Source: Parasporobacterium paucivorans DSM 15970 (lineage in GTDB: Bacteria > Bacillota > Clostridia > Lachnospirales > Lachnospiraceae). Taken from it: 64,000 bases of DNA. A program made the position numbers and the translations under genes. Location of the stretch: positions 32,897-96,896 of the forward strand of contig NZ_FQYT01000010.1 in assembly GCF_900141895.1 (NCBI RefSeq), read 5' to 3'. Positions 9,041-17,505 of the stretch are shown here, piece after piece. Position 1 is the first letter of the stretch, and the number at the start of each line of letters is the position of its first letter. The notes under the pieces are model-generated. The model had not been told where the DNA came from. It saw only the letters and a list, made by a program, of their open reading frames with translations, and did not search any database.

Positions 9041-9349
9041 TCACAAGAGATGAATTGATTCAAACAGGAAGACTGCCAGGATTGCACCTAATGCAACAAC
9101 GACAAGGCTTTTGTTGAAATATGCCAACGTAAGTGCGGCCAGAGTTCCGAACATGGCGCTTGCAGTCTGGGTGGTTGAATAAAATATGTCCGGAAAAGTC
9201 AGCGATGCAAGAACTGCATAGGGCATAAAGTGTAAAAAGGACCGGATATATCTGGAACTTATATTTTTCTTGAGGATGGCTATCGGCAGAACACGGGGCA
9301 GATACGTAACGGCAGCCATAAGAAATATAGCGATGATGGGTTTTGTCAT
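9041..9349 (-). CDS. azlD: AzlD-family branched-chain amino acid transport subunit
   Basis: A 102-residue protein with four hydrophobic segments, matching the AzlD family, the small partner of AzlC in an exporter of branched-chain amino acids and analogues. The N-terminal YLPRVLPI motif is characteristic. Its ATG overlaps the azlC stop by four bases (ATGA), which indicates translational coupling and a two-subunit transporter. Confidence 0.9.
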   Translation of the reverse strand: MTKPIIAIFLMAAVTYLPRVLPIAILKKNISSRYIRSFLHFMPYAVLASLTFPDIFYSTTQTASAMFGTLAALTLAYFNKSLVVVALGAILAVFLFESIHLL

Positions 9350-10062
9350 GATACATCTTCCTCCTGTGGAAAAAACAGGGCACCAAGTGCAGCCGCGCCA
9401 AGCGTCGCAAGAATGACACGGAAACCTGTCGAAATAAAACTGAAAAATGGTATATACCGGATTATACAGCTGATTGCAACTGCAGCTAAAACAACGGTAA
9501 GAACCGGACGGGATTTAGCGGCAGGGGGAATTATCAGGGCTATGAACATAGCGTACAGAGCAATTCCCATCGCTCCTCCAAGTTCCTTTGGAAGTACTCC
9601 GGAGGCTGTCGCTCCGGCAAAAGTGCCGAGAGCCCATCCGAAATAGGGGGCAGAGATGAGGCCGTAGAAAAAGCGTTTGGAAATAGTTCCGTTTTCCATG
9701 GACGACACAGCGAAGGTTTCATCCGTTATACCAAATGCAAGGATAAGGCGGTCTGCCAGGCGTACAGCTGGCTCCAATTTTTGGGATAAAGCCAGAGACA
9801 TCAGCATGTATCGGATATTTATTATAAAGGTGGTTATAGTGATTTCTAAATAGCCTGCTCCTGCCAGAATCAGATTTGTACCGGCAAATTGCCCGGAACT
9901 GGTCAGGTTTGACATGGATATCAGAACAGTCATCCATACGGGTAGACCGTTGCTGACCGCCATAAACCCAAACGTGAAGGATACAGGTATGTATCCGAGC
10001 GCAATGGGAAGTCCCTTAAAGAACCCGTCCCTGAAATCGGAGCGGTTGGATGCGTTGTTCAT
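9346..10062 (-). CDS. azlC: AzlC-family branched-chain amino acid exporter subunit
   Basis: The large subunit of the AzlCD exporter, 238 residues, with about six membrane segments. The N-terminal pattern FRDGFFKGLPIALGYIPVSF is typical of AzlC. The start at 10062 is chosen because GGAGGTG lies just upstream of this ATG on the minus strand; the longer frame has no ribosome site. azlD overlaps its 3' end. The region upstream is shared with the divergent CPBP protease gene. Confidence 0.9.
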   Translation of the reverse strand: MNNASNRSDFRDGFFKGLPIALGYIPVSFTFGFMAVSNGLPVWMTVLISMSNLTSSGQFAGTNLILAGAGYLEITITTFIINIRYMLMSLALSQKLEPAVRLADRLILAFGITDETFAVSSMENGTISKRFFYGLISAPYFGWALGTFAGATASGVLPKELGGAMGIALYAMFIALIIPPAAKSRPVLTVVLAAVAISCIIRYIPFFSFISTGFRVILATLGAAALGALFFPQEEDVS

Positions 10063-10146
10063 TACACACCTCCGGAATGTGGATTTTGATACAGATTTAA
10101 CGATTATAGCATCGGAAATGCTTAAAATCAAGCAAAGAAGGATGGA

Positions 10147-10175
10147 TTGACAAAAGATGGCATTGCTTTTATACT
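10147..10175 (+). promoter_or_regulatory. near-consensus promoter of the CPBP protease gene
   Basis: TTGACA (10147-10152), 17 bases, TATACT (10170-10175). This is one of the closest matches to consensus in the window. Confidence 0.75.
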
Positions 10176-10206
10176 AGTAATGTTATCAAAAAAGGGGATA
10201 TGAAAG

Positions 10207-11052
10207 ATGTACTATGAGACGGATATCAGAAAATTCTGGAAGGTTATTTCGCCTCCCATATATTATTTTTTAGTTAATGTTCTGGCTACTTATGTATTTT
10301 CTTTTATATACATCAGCAGCCGGCTATCTGCGTTCACGGATCAGGGAAAGATCCTGACGGCGGATAATTATTCAGAATTTTCAAAAGCAGTTCAGGATGC
10401 GGTGTTGAATCAGTCGCTTCTGATAACGTGCGTAGCTGCAATTGCGACATTATTGCTTTATTTTGTCAAGTACAGAAAAAATATCCAGATAGATGTAGAA
10501 ATGCAAAAAGTCAATATTAGTTTTGGTTATGCGGCTCTACTTGGGATGATGGCAAGCGTTTCCTTGAGCCGATTGCTTTCTCTGCTTCCAATAGATAATT
10601 TGTTTGGAAATTATGCAGAGGTTCAGAATACACTTTTTGGCGGAAACATTTTCATGGAGATTCTGACTTTAGCTATCATTGTGCCGGTTCTGGAAGAAAT
10701 TCTTTTCAGAGGCCTGGTGTATGGGCGTATGTCCCGTTATTCCGGAAGAAGGGCGGCAGCTGTGATATCCTCAATAATATTCGGAATATATCATATGAAT
10801 TTGCTTCAGGGAATATATGCATTCATTCTGGGAATGCTTTTGGTGTTTGTATATGAGAAATACCAGAGCATAATGGCGCCAGTCATTCTTCATGCTTTTG
10901 CCAATGGATTTTCCATATTTTTATTCTATACGGATATAAGCAACAAAATAAGTTCAAATCTTTATTCATACATAATATTTATGCTGGTTGAAGCTGCAAT
11001 CGCATTGTGGATGATAAAAATCATTCAGACAAAATTCAAAAAACTAGTTTAA
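10207..11052 (+). CDS. CPBP-family intramembrane metalloprotease (CAAX/Abi)
   Basis: A 281-residue multi-pass membrane protein. The C-terminal CPBP (ABI) domain has motif 1 EEILFRGLVYGR (Glu-Glu and Arg are the catalytic/zinc-linked residues, about residue 162), motif 2 FGIYHMN, and motif 3 HAFANG. Family members cleave membrane-associated substrates such as prenylated proteins or peptides, and several give bacteriocin self-immunity; the substrate here is unknown. AAAGGGG precedes the ATG. A GT2 glycosyltransferase follows after 14 bases and is probably cotranscribed. Confidence 0.9.
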   Translation: MYYETDIRKFWKVISPPIYYFLVNVLATYVFSFIYISSRLSAFTDQGKILTADNYSEFSKAVQDAVLNQSLLITCVAAIATLLLYFVKYRKNIQIDVEMQKVNISFGYAALLGMMASVSLSRLLSLLPIDNLFGNYAEVQNTLFGGNIFMEILTLAIIVPVLEEILFRGLVYGRMSRYSGRRAAAVISSIIFGIYHMNLLQGIYAFILGMLLVFVYEKYQSIMAPVILHAFANGFSIFLFYTDISNKISSNLYSYIIFMLVEAAIALWMIKIIQTKFKKLV

Positions 11053-11066
11053 TAAATGGAGGCAAA

Positions 11067-12083
11067 ATGAAGCTGCTGACTATTACTGTACCTTGTTATA
11101 ATTCACAGGAATATATGAGAAAGTGTATCGACAGCCTGCTGCCTGGCGGCGAAGATGTGGAAATCATCATCGTGGATGATGGATCTACTGATGCAACAGC
11201 CCAAATCGCGGATGAATACGCTCAAAAATACCCGGACATGATTCGGGTAATCCATCAGAAAAACGGCGGTCATGGTGCCGGTCTGAATACCGGAATCAGG
11301 AACGCAACTGGGCTGTACTTCAAAGTGGTGGATAGTGATGACTGGTTAGAGTCTTCCGCTTATGAAAAACTGCTGAAGCTGATTCGGAAAATGAATAATA
11401 AAGAACAGACTGCGGATCTGATCGTATGCAATTATGTTTACGAAAATCAAAACTCGATTCATAAAAAGGTGATGAACTGCCGCAGGGCTATGCCAAGAAA
11501 CAGGATGATAACCTGGGAAAACAAGATGCATTTCCGATATACCCAGTATATACTTATGCATTCGGCCATATTCAAGACCCAGGTATTGCGGGATTCCGGC
11601 GTTGTGATGCCAGAACATCAGTTTTATGTGGATAACGTGTTCGTATATGCGCCGCTCCCGTACGTTAAGACACTTTATTATTTGGATGTGGATCTCTACA
11701 GATATTATATCGGCCGGTCTGATCAGTCCGTGAATGAACAGACAATGATCCGGAGGATCGACCAGCAGATCAATGTAAATAAAATCATCATAGATACATA
11801 TAATAAGACCCAGATGACGAGTGTGGGATTGGAAAAATACATGCGGCATTACCTGACAATCCTGATGGGGATAACATCCCTTTTCCTGGTCCTCTCGGAA
11901 AATGAGGCAGATGCCATCAAAAAAAGGGAATTGTGGGGTTACCTAAAAAAAGAAAACCCAGTCTTATTTAATAAGACCAGGTGGACGTTTATCGGTTTAG
12001 GTGTCAATTTACCTGGAAGAGCCGGACGAAGAATCACTATATTCGGATACAGAATTCTTCAGAAACTTATAGGTTTTAATTAA
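11067..12083 (+). CDS. family 2 glycosyltransferase
   Basis: A 338-residue GT-A fold glycosyltransferase. The GT2 N-terminus is clear: TVPCYNSQEYM, the nucleotide-binding IIIVDDGSTD (about residues 37-46), NGGHGAGLNTGI, and the metal-binding DSDDWL (DxD, about residue 92). No membrane segment is obvious, so it acts at the cytoplasmic face and builds a surface or lipid-linked glycan from a nucleotide sugar; donor and acceptor cannot be read. The ATG at 11067 follows GGAGG by four to five bases. Its last 75 bases overlap the 3' end of the convergent PAP2 gene. Confidence 0.9.
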   Translation: MKLLTITVPCYNSQEYMRKCIDSLLPGGEDVEIIIVDDGSTDATAQIADEYAQKYPDMIRVIHQKNGGHGAGLNTGIRNATGLYFKVVDSDDWLESSAYEKLLKLIRKMNNKEQTADLIVCNYVYENQNSIHKKVMNCRRAMPRNRMITWENKMHFRYTQYILMHSAIFKTQVLRDSGVVMPEHQFYVDNVFVYAPLPYVKTLYYLDVDLYRYYIGRSDQSVNEQTMIRRIDQQINVNKIIIDTYNKTQMTSVGLEKYMRHYLTILMGITSLFLVLSENEADAIKKRELWGYLKKENPVLFNKTRWTFIGLGVNLPGRAGRRITIFGYRILQKLIGFN

Positions 12084-12695
12084 TATTTTTGAATACACGA
12101 ATGTATACATGATTAAAAACAGTGCAAGAGACGCAACAACATCAACGATGGAGTGCTGGTTCAGGAATAAGGTTGAGATACAAATGGCGATCATAAGAAT
12201 AAGGGATAAGAAGCGGATGTGCTTTTTGTCCCTTATTATTGCGTTCTTAAGAAGGGCAGTATGACAGACCAGAGAGTTATACACGTGAATACTGGGGCAT
12301 ACATTTGTACTGGTATCCGTTTGGTACAGGTGGGCAATAGCCTGGGTGAAAATATTTTTATCTGTATCGATTGCTACCCTCAGAAGCTGGGCATTCGGCC
12401 ACAGTGTGTATATAACAAGGCAAACGGTCATGCCGATAAACAGCATCGCCGAATGTTTATAGAAATCTTCCTTTGTGCCTATGAATAAAACAAAAAGAGT
12501 CACAAGCGGGACATAAATGAACCATAAAAAGTAAGGTATGGCAAAGTATTCGCAGAATGGAATATATGCATCGATTCTGGAGGAAATGATTGTGACTTCT
12601 GTTGTGCGCTGTTCAAGCCATAAAAACCATGGAAGATATATAAAGAAATATAAAAGCGTCCATGCCTGACCATATTTTTTAAGTAGAGACTTCAC
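12009..12695 (-). CDS. PAP2-superfamily membrane phosphatase or phosphotransferase
   Basis: A 228-residue protein with about six membrane segments and the PAP2 signature in the order expected: CPSIHVYNS (motif 2, catalytic His) and NQHSIVDVV (motif 3 His and Asp). Such enzymes dephosphorylate phosphatidate or prenyl diphosphates, or transfer phospho head groups as in the Aur1/inositol phosphotransferase branch. It begins with GTG at 12695 and has only a weak AAAGG site upstream. It lies 26 bases after a diacylglycerol-kinase-type gene on the same strand, so the pair may interconvert diacylglycerol and phosphatidate (inference). The 3' end overlaps the glycosyltransferase gene. Confidence 0.82.
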   Translation of the reverse strand: MKSLLKKYGQAWTLLYFFIYLPWFLWLEQRTTEVTIISSRIDAYIPFCEYFAIPYFLWFIYVPLVTLFVLFIGTKEDFYKHSAMLFIGMTVCLVIYTLWPNAQLLRVAIDTDKNIFTQAIAHLYQTDTSTNVCPSIHVYNSLVCHTALLKNAIIRDKKHIRFLSLILMIAICISTLFLNQHSIVDVVASLALFLIMYTFVYSKILIKTYKFLKNSVSEYSDSSSGSSR

Positions 12696-12721
12696 GTGAA
12701 TTAGTACCTTTCATATCTGAT

Positions 12722-13642
12722 TTATTTGATTACCATTCTGATCTTTTCATTTGAGCAGAAGGCGGAGAAACTTGTTGCTTTTGCTATCGGCTCCCCATCT
12801 GAATGGGATGGAATCGGTTCCATAGAATCAATCTGCACATGTTTACACCGGAATATTCGTACGCCCTTTATTAAGTTGTGTTTACCGATAACAGCAAGTA
12901 GAAGGGCGAAGAAAAATTTCAGGCGGGAAATATCAGCAAAAACACAAACATCAAGCAAATCATCCGTACAGTCTGCTTTCGGTGCAAACATGAGGCCGCC
13001 TTCAAAACGGGTGTTATGTATGGAAGCGAAAAGCATATCCCGTACATCGAGCTTCTTTCCACCGTCCAGGATGATTACAGAATCACTGGATTTATAGGTA
13101 AGCACTAACTTTATTCCGGTTATGATGAAGGCGAGTTTGGACAACCCAAAAAAACTCAGATATTTTGCGAGTCTGGATGTATGCAAGGAACTGTTTACAG
13201 CGGCATCATACCCAGCTCCGCTGCTTGCCAGAAAACGTCGTTCTTTATTCCCCGTCGTGATTGTTCCCAAATCTATTAATTTATAGGTACCGGGTTTCAA
13301 AATGGCTGACAGGGCCTTTTGGGGATCATTGCTTATTCCTAAAGCACGGGCAAAACCACTTCCGCTTCCAATGGGGATGTATCCCAGGACGATTTCTTCT
13401 GAGAGTGAAATACCATTAATAACTTCATTCAAAGTACCATCATCGCCAACAACAACGATTACCTTGGTTTTATCCGTATGGACAGTCGTGATCTCAAGTG
13501 CAATATCAAGGGCATCTGAGGTTTTTCCTATAAAATGTGCAGTATAACGGATGTTTTTCTGATCGAGTATTGTACGCAGTCGCGACCAGACAGACGTCCC
13601 CAGTCCATTTTTGGCAAATGAATTAACGATAAAATGGTACAT
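12722..13642 (-). CDS. diacylglycerol/lipid kinase, YegS/DgkB-type
   Basis: A 306-residue soluble lipid kinase of the DAGK catalytic family, which phosphorylates diacylglycerol or a related lipid with ATP. The nucleotide-binding motif is VVVGDDGTLNEV (about residue 64), where most members have GGDGTLNEV; the first Gly is replaced by Asp-Asp spacing, a mild variation. IPIGSGSGFARALG (about residue 98) and GAGYDAAV match the family. AGGAGG lies six bases before the ATG. The PAP2 gene downstream catalyses the chemically opposite step in many organisms, which suggests control of diacylglycerol recycling. Confidence 0.9.
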   Translation of the reverse strand: MYHFIVNSFAKNGLGTSVWSRLRTILDQKNIRYTAHFIGKTSDALDIALEITTVHTDKTKVIVVVGDDGTLNEVINGISLSEEIVLGYIPIGSGSGFARALGISNDPQKALSAILKPGTYKLIDLGTITTGNKERRFLASSGAGYDAAVNSSLHTSRLAKYLSFFGLSKLAFIITGIKLVLTYKSSDSVIILDGGKKLDVRDMLFASIHNTRFEGGLMFAPKADCTDDLLDVCVFADISRLKFFFALLLAVIGKHNLIKGVRIFRCKHVQIDSMEPIPSHSDGEPIAKATSFSAFCSNEKIRMVIK

Positions 13643-13734
13643 GGAATCCTCCTCAATGTGCTTTCAAAGATATATACAGTATAGCACAATAAAAAAAAAT
13701 GATATAGATGAATTCTGAAAAAAGAAAGTTGCAC

Positions 13735-13763
13735 TTGTGCTGTAAAGTGATAAGGTATATAAT
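13735..13763 (+). promoter_or_regulatory. promoter of the 50-aa protein gene
   Basis: TTGTGC (13735-13740), 17 bases, TATAAT (13758-13763), 29 bases before the start codon. Confidence 0.55.
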
Positions 13764-13791
13764 AAACAAAAAGTTGCAGGAGGTAAAGCCT

Positions 13792-13944
13792 ATGGAAGCA
13801 GTAAAAAACAAGGTGGATGCCATAAGAGAGCTGGAAAATCAGGGTGTTTTGACAACGGAGGAAGCATGGAAATGTATTCAGATACTGAATGAATCCGGAA
13901 ATGAGGCGATTGATTTTGAAGAGGAGCTATTCTTCATTGACTAA
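13792..13944 (+). CDS. 50-aa acidic protein of unknown function
   Basis: The ATG at 13792 follows CAGGAGG by eight bases and has its own promoter, so the gene is likely real. The 50-residue product is hydrophilic and acidic, probably two helices (KVDAIRELENQG and TTEEAWKCIQILNESG) with an acidic end (DFEEELFFID). The LTTEEAWKCI part resembles the short recognition-like helices of small regulators, but no family can be assigned. It lies 92 bases before the acyl-CoA ligase gene; no terminator is clear between them. Confidence 0.65.
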   Translation: MEAVKNKVDAIRELENQGVLTTEEAWKCIQILNESGNEAIDFEEELFFID

Positions 13945-14036
13945 AACAGGCAAAACCATCATCAGTCGAGGATTTTTTTTTGACCTCAACACTAACACGC
14001 TTTAAAGCGCCTAATCATTAAAGGAGAAGCAATAAC

Positions 14037-15674
14037 ATGCCGATTACGGAAATTTTAGAACATAATTGCAAAATGTATGGAAACAAAACATGCCTGGTAG
14101 AGGTGAACCCGGAGCTCAAAGAGATGAGAAGGGTTACCTGGAAGGAATTCGAGCTGACTGAGCCCGCTCATACCCATTATTATCGCAGAGAAATAACCTG
14201 GAATGTGTTCAATGAAAAGGCTAACCGACTGGCTAATATGCTATTGAACATTGGGGTTAAAAAAGGAGATAAGGTTGGGATTCTTCTGATGAACTGTCTG
14301 GAGTGGCTGCCTATCTATTTCGGAATTCTCAAATCAGGGGCGTTGGCTGTTCCACTGAATTTTCGCTATGCGCCGGATGAGATTTTATATTGTGTGAACC
14401 TGGCGGATGTAGATGTCCTTATTTTTGGCGAAGAATTTATCGGACGCGTAGAGGATATTGCAGATTCTGTCAGTCAGAAGAGTCATCTTATATATGTGGG
14501 TTCCGGAGCCTGTCCAACCTTTGCAGATGACTACAGGGAACTCACAGCCAACTGCTCCAGTTCCTCCCCGAATATTGAAATTAATGATGACGACGATGCA
14601 GCCATCTATTTTTCATCGGGGACCACAGGGTTTCCAAAGGCGATATTGCACAAGCATACCAGCCTGATGCACGCCTGCCGGGTGGAACAGCACCACCATG
14701 GCCAGACAAAAGATGACGTATTTCTCTGCATTCCTCCGCTATATCATACAGGAGCAAAGATGCACTGGTTTGGCAGCTTTCTAGCGGGTGGGAAGGCTGT
14801 GCTGTTAAAGGGAACGAGACCGGAATATATCCTGGATGCCGTATCCAAAGAGAAGTGCACAATTCTTTGGCTGCTTGTTCCATGGGCACAGGACATTTTA
14901 AATGCGCTGGACAGCGGGGAACTAAAAAAAGATGATTACAGGCTGGATCAGTTAAGACTGATGCATATCGGCGCACAGCCAGTGCCTCAAAGCCTTATTA
15001 AGCGATGGAAGGAATACTTTCCAAATCATGATTATGATACAAATTATGGTCTGAGTGAATCTATCGGTCCTGGATGCGTCCATTTAGGAATTGAAAACAT
15101 CCATAAAGTGGGAGCCATAGGCGTGCCTGGATATGGGTGGGAAGCTAAAATCGTCAATGAGGACAAGGAGACAGTAATTAAAGGCGATGTGGGGGAATTG
15201 TGCGTAAAAGGTCCCGGCCTGATGACCTGTTATTATAAAGATCCAAAGGCAACTGAAGAAGTGCTCAAAGACGGCTGGCTTTTTACCGGTGATGTGGCCA
15301 TGCAGGATGAAGACGGATTCATTTTCCTTGTTGACCGAAAGAAAGATGTGATTATAAGCGGAGGGGAGAATATCTACCCTGTCCAGATAGAGGATTTTTT
15401 GAGCGCACATCCGGCCATAAAAGATGCGGCAGTGATTGGTCTGCCCGACGCAAGGCTTGGCGAACAGGCCGTTGCCATCATCGAGATTAAGAAAAACCAC
15501 ACCTGTTCAGAAGAGGAAATTCTGGAATATTGCAAAAAACTTCCCCGGTTCAAAAGGCCGCAGAAAATCGTGTTTGCGGATGTACCAAGGAACCCGACTG
15601 GAAAAATTGAAAAACCGAAGCTAAGGGCAACGTACGGAGCCTTGAATCTGGTAGACGCACAGAATAAAGCCTGA
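14037..15674 (+). CDS. acyl-CoA ligase, class I adenylate-forming enzyme
   Basis: A 545-residue ANL-superfamily ligase that activates a carboxylic acid with ATP and transfers it to CoA. Visible core motifs: A3 YFSSGTTGFPKAI (about residue 191), A5 NYGLSES, A7 WLFTGDVA, A8 DRKKDVIISGGENIYP, and A10 PTGKIEK with the catalytic Lys near the C-terminus. An insertion around residues 30-65 (after TWKEFELTEPAHTHYYRRE) splits the usual N-terminal fold. The substrate cannot be read; long- or medium-chain fatty acids, carnitine-like or aromatic acids are all possible. AAAGGAG lies ten bases before the ATG. It appears to be monocistronic, with a terminator after it. Confidence 0.9.
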   Translation: MPITEILEHNCKMYGNKTCLVEVNPELKEMRRVTWKEFELTEPAHTHYYRREITWNVFNEKANRLANMLLNIGVKKGDKVGILLMNCLEWLPIYFGILKSGALAVPLNFRYAPDEILYCVNLADVDVLIFGEEFIGRVEDIADSVSQKSHLIYVGSGACPTFADDYRELTANCSSSSPNIEINDDDDAAIYFSSGTTGFPKAILHKHTSLMHACRVEQHHHGQTKDDVFLCIPPLYHTGAKMHWFGSFLAGGKAVLLKGTRPEYILDAVSKEKCTILWLLVPWAQDILNALDSGELKKDDYRLDQLRLMHIGAQPVPQSLIKRWKEYFPNHDYDTNYGLSESIGPGCVHLGIENIHKVGAIGVPGYGWEAKIVNEDKETVIKGDVGELCVKGPGLMTCYYKDPKATEEVLKDGWLFTGDVAMQDEDGFIFLVDRKKDVIISGGENIYPVQIEDFLSAHPAIKDAAVIGLPDARLGEQAVAIIEIKKNHTCSEEEILEYCKKLPRFKRPQKIVFADVPRNPTGKIEKPKLRATYGALNLVDAQNKA

Positions 15675-15684
15675 TATTAAAAGT

Positions 15685-15715
15685 GGAGCACATCAAATTG
15701 ATGTGTTCCTTTATA
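15685..15715 (+). terminator. terminator of the acyl-CoA ligase gene
   Basis: An 11-bp stem (GGAGCACATCA, one G-T pair) with loop AAT is followed by TTTATATTT. Confidence 0.8.
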
Positions 15716-15764
15716 TTTGGGGAAGTATCATTTTAGGCGAGTTTTTTGCTTTATGGTAAAAAGA

Positions 15765-15789
15765 AAAAAGCCCTGAAATTCAAGGCTTT
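15765..15789 (-). terminator. terminator of the tRNA-Val/tRNA-Met transcript
   Basis: AAAGCCTTGAA pairs with TTCAGGGCTTT apart from one mismatch; on the minus strand it is followed by a TTTTTCTTTTT run, eight bases beyond the tRNA-Met 3' end. Confidence 0.75.
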
Positions 15790-15796
15790 CTCTTAG

Positions 15797-15870
15797 TAGC
15801 GGAAATTGGATTTGAACCAACGACACCACGGGTATGAACCGTGTGCTCTAGCCAACTGAGCTATTCCGCC
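15797..15870 (-). tRNA. tRNA-Met (CAT), elongator type
   Basis: 74 nt. The anticodon stem CACGG/CCGTG holds loop TTCATAC, anticodon CAT. The acceptor stem GGCGGAA pairs with TTCCGCT, with G1-U72 at the end, and the T arm has GGTTCAAATCC. The paired 1-72 position argues against initiator tRNA, which has an unpaired 1-72 end and three GC pairs in the anticodon stem. The discriminator is A and CCA is not encoded. tRNA-Ile2 (lysidine-modified CAT) is a remaining alternative. Confidence 0.88.
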
Positions 15871-15890
15871 ATATAAAATTATGTTACTAA

Positions 15891-15963
15891 TGGGACCTAT
15901 AGGGCTCGAACCTATGACCCTCTGCTTGTAAGGCAGATGCTCTCCCAGCTGAGCTAAGATCCC
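15891..15963 (-). tRNA. tRNA-Val (TAC)
   Basis: 73 nt. The anticodon stem TCTGC/GCAGA holds loop CTTACAA, anticodon TAC. The acceptor stem GGGATCT pairs with its 3' partner with one wobble, the T arm has GGTTCGAGCC, the discriminator is A, and CCA is not encoded. It is transcribed first, 20 bases ahead of tRNA-Met. Confidence 0.93.
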
Positions 15964-15983
15964 TGAGAACCAACTGCTTAAAC

Positions 15984-16012
15984 AGTATATTATCATTCAA
16001 AAAAAAAGTCAA
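15984..16012 (-). promoter_or_regulatory. promoter of the tRNA-Val/tRNA-Met pair
   Basis: On the minus strand TTGACT, 17 bases (starting with a run of eight T), TATACT. The -10 box lies about 20 bases before the tRNA-Val 5' end. Confidence 0.75.
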
Positions 16013-16046
16013 CCCTTTTTTAAAACTTTTAAACTTAAAAATATTA

Positions 16047-16055
16047 TGATATAAT
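16047..16055 (+). promoter_or_regulatory. extended -10 promoter of the ispF fusion gene
   Basis: TGATATAAT, i.e. TG-N-TATAAT, with only a weak TTTTAA at the -35 position (16027-16032). It lies 32 bases before the ATG. Confidence 0.55.
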
Positions 16056-16086
16056 TACATCAAAATTCAGTTGAAAGAGGAATAGT

Positions 16087-17496
16087 ATGAGAGTAGGAAT
16101 GGGATATGATGTCCACAGGCTCGTGGAGGGCAGACGGTTGATTCTGGGTGGCGTGGAGATTCCTTATGAAAGGGGTTTGGAAGGGCATTCGGACGCAGAC
16201 GTGGTGACGCATGCCGTTATGGACGCCTTGCTTGGGGCTGCCGGACTAGGGGATATAGGAGAACATTTTCCGGATTCAGATGAGCAGTATAGGAATATTT
16301 CCAGCATACGGTTACTGGAAAAGGTCGGAGATAAGTTGAGAAAGAAATGGTTTCAGATCAGCAATATAGATGCGACCATTATTGCGCAGCATCCTAAATT
16401 ATCGCCTTACAAGAAGGCAATGATAAAAAACATCTCGGCAGCCCTCGGAATTCCGGAAAACCAGATTAATATAAAGGCGACCACGGAAGAGGGGATGGGA
16501 TTTACAGGTAATGGAGAAGGGATCTCTGCTCATGCAATTACCCTCCTGACTGAAAACAGCCCGGAGGTTGTTTATGATGAGATCATAAGTGACAGCAGAA
16601 GGCTTCATGAACTGAAATCTGTGGATTATAACATGTTGAAGTGGTACTTTTCCTTACGTCATCCGGGAACCTGTGAGAGTGTCATTTTGGATGCATATCT
16701 GTGGAGACATTATTATAACACCAGATATTATTTTAATGATAAAGGGCTGATGTGGATATTTACAAATAAAGATGAGGTGTTTACCAACATCCCGCTTTGC
16801 CGCAATGAAGATTTGCAGGAGTGTTTTGAGGATGTCCAGGACTATTTCAACACAAAGCTGGGTATGAAGCTGCGTGTGTATCTTGCTGATGAGGAAGCGG
16901 TAGATATCCTCAACCTGCCGGAAGATAAATATATTGTGGAAGAGGACAGACGGTATTTCGACTATATTTACGATGCCGAAAGTCTGAGGAATCTTGCGGG
17001 CAGGAAGTTCCACAAGAAAAAGAACCATGTAAATTCTTTCAAAAAGGAATATGAAGGCCGATACGAGTTCAAAAGGCTTGGCTGTGAGAATATTCTGGAA
17101 ATATTGGTTTTTTTAAAGGAATGGAACGCAGAAAGGGATATTGAAGACGAATATAACCGGGTTGATTACGAACTATTGGGGATCGAATCTGTGCTCAAAA
17201 ATTGCCAGATTCTGAAATTCAGGATGGGCGGTATTTATCTGGATGGAAAACTGGAGGCTTTTTCTATGGGAAGTTATGCGGATGAAGAAAAAACCGCTTA
17301 CATTCATATTGAAAAGGCAAACCCAAGGATTAATGGCCTGTATGCATTCATCAACCAGCAGTTCCTGATAAATCTGTTTCCTGAGGCTGAAAAGGTGAAC
17401 AGGGAGGACGATATGGGTCTGGAAGGCCTTAGAAAGGCCAAACTGTCATATCAGCCGATTGCCCTGGTAAAGAAATTCAATATCATACAGAAGTAG
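16087..17496 (+). CDS. ispF: IspF fused to a DUF2156 (LPG-synthase-type) domain
   Basis: A 469-residue two-domain protein. Residues 1 to about 157 are a complete 2-C-methyl-D-erythritol 2,4-cyclodiphosphate synthase of the MEP isoprenoid pathway: the zinc ligands D8, H10 and H42 are present, as are [15 protein letters not shown], and T132-T133-E135 in [12 protein letters not shown], at the same numbers as in E. coli. Residues about 160-469 match DUF2156, the GNAT-like domain found in phosphatidylglycerol lysyltransferases ([10 protein letters not shown], then [14 protein letters not shown], and later [16 protein letters not shown] [16 protein letters not shown]). The frame is continuous with no stop or frameshift between them. 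An AAAGAGG site precedes the ATG. An Eis-like acetyltransferase follows after nine bases. The second domain lacks the membrane part of MprF, so it probably transfers an acyl or aminoacyl group in the cytoplasm (inference). Confidence 0.88.
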   Translation: MRVGMGYDVHRLVEGRRLILGGVEIPYERGLEGHSDADVVTHAVMDALLGAAGLGDIGEHFPDSDEQYRNISSIRLLEKVGDKLRKKWFQISNIDATIIAQHPKLSPYKKAMIKNISAALGIPENQINIKATTEEGMGFTGNGEGISAHAITLLTENSPEVVYDEIISDSRRLHELKSVDYNMLKWYFSLRHPGTCESVILDAYLWRHYYNTRYYFNDKGLMWIFTNKDEVFTNIPLCRNEDLQECFEDVQDYFNTKLGMKLRVYLADEEAVDILNLPEDKYIVEEDRRYFDYIYDAESLRNLAGRKFHKKKNHVNSFKKEYEGRYEFKRLGCENILEILVFLKEWNAERDIEDEYNRVDYELLGIESVLKNCQILKFRMGGIYLDGKLEAFSMGSYADEEKTAYIHIEKANPRINGLYAFINQQFLINLFPEAEKVNREDDMGLEGLRKAKLSYQPIALVKKFNIIQK

Positions 17497-17505
17497 GGAA
17501 AAAGA

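Noticed and set aside
13955..14010. Terminator between the 50-aa gene and the acyl-CoA ligase gene
   Set aside because: There is a run of nine T, but only a 4-bp stem can form before or around it; cotranscription cannot be excluded.
15793..15996. 67-codon minus-strand frame over the tRNA pair
   Set aside because: It coincides with tRNA-Val and tRNA-Met and has no ribosome site.
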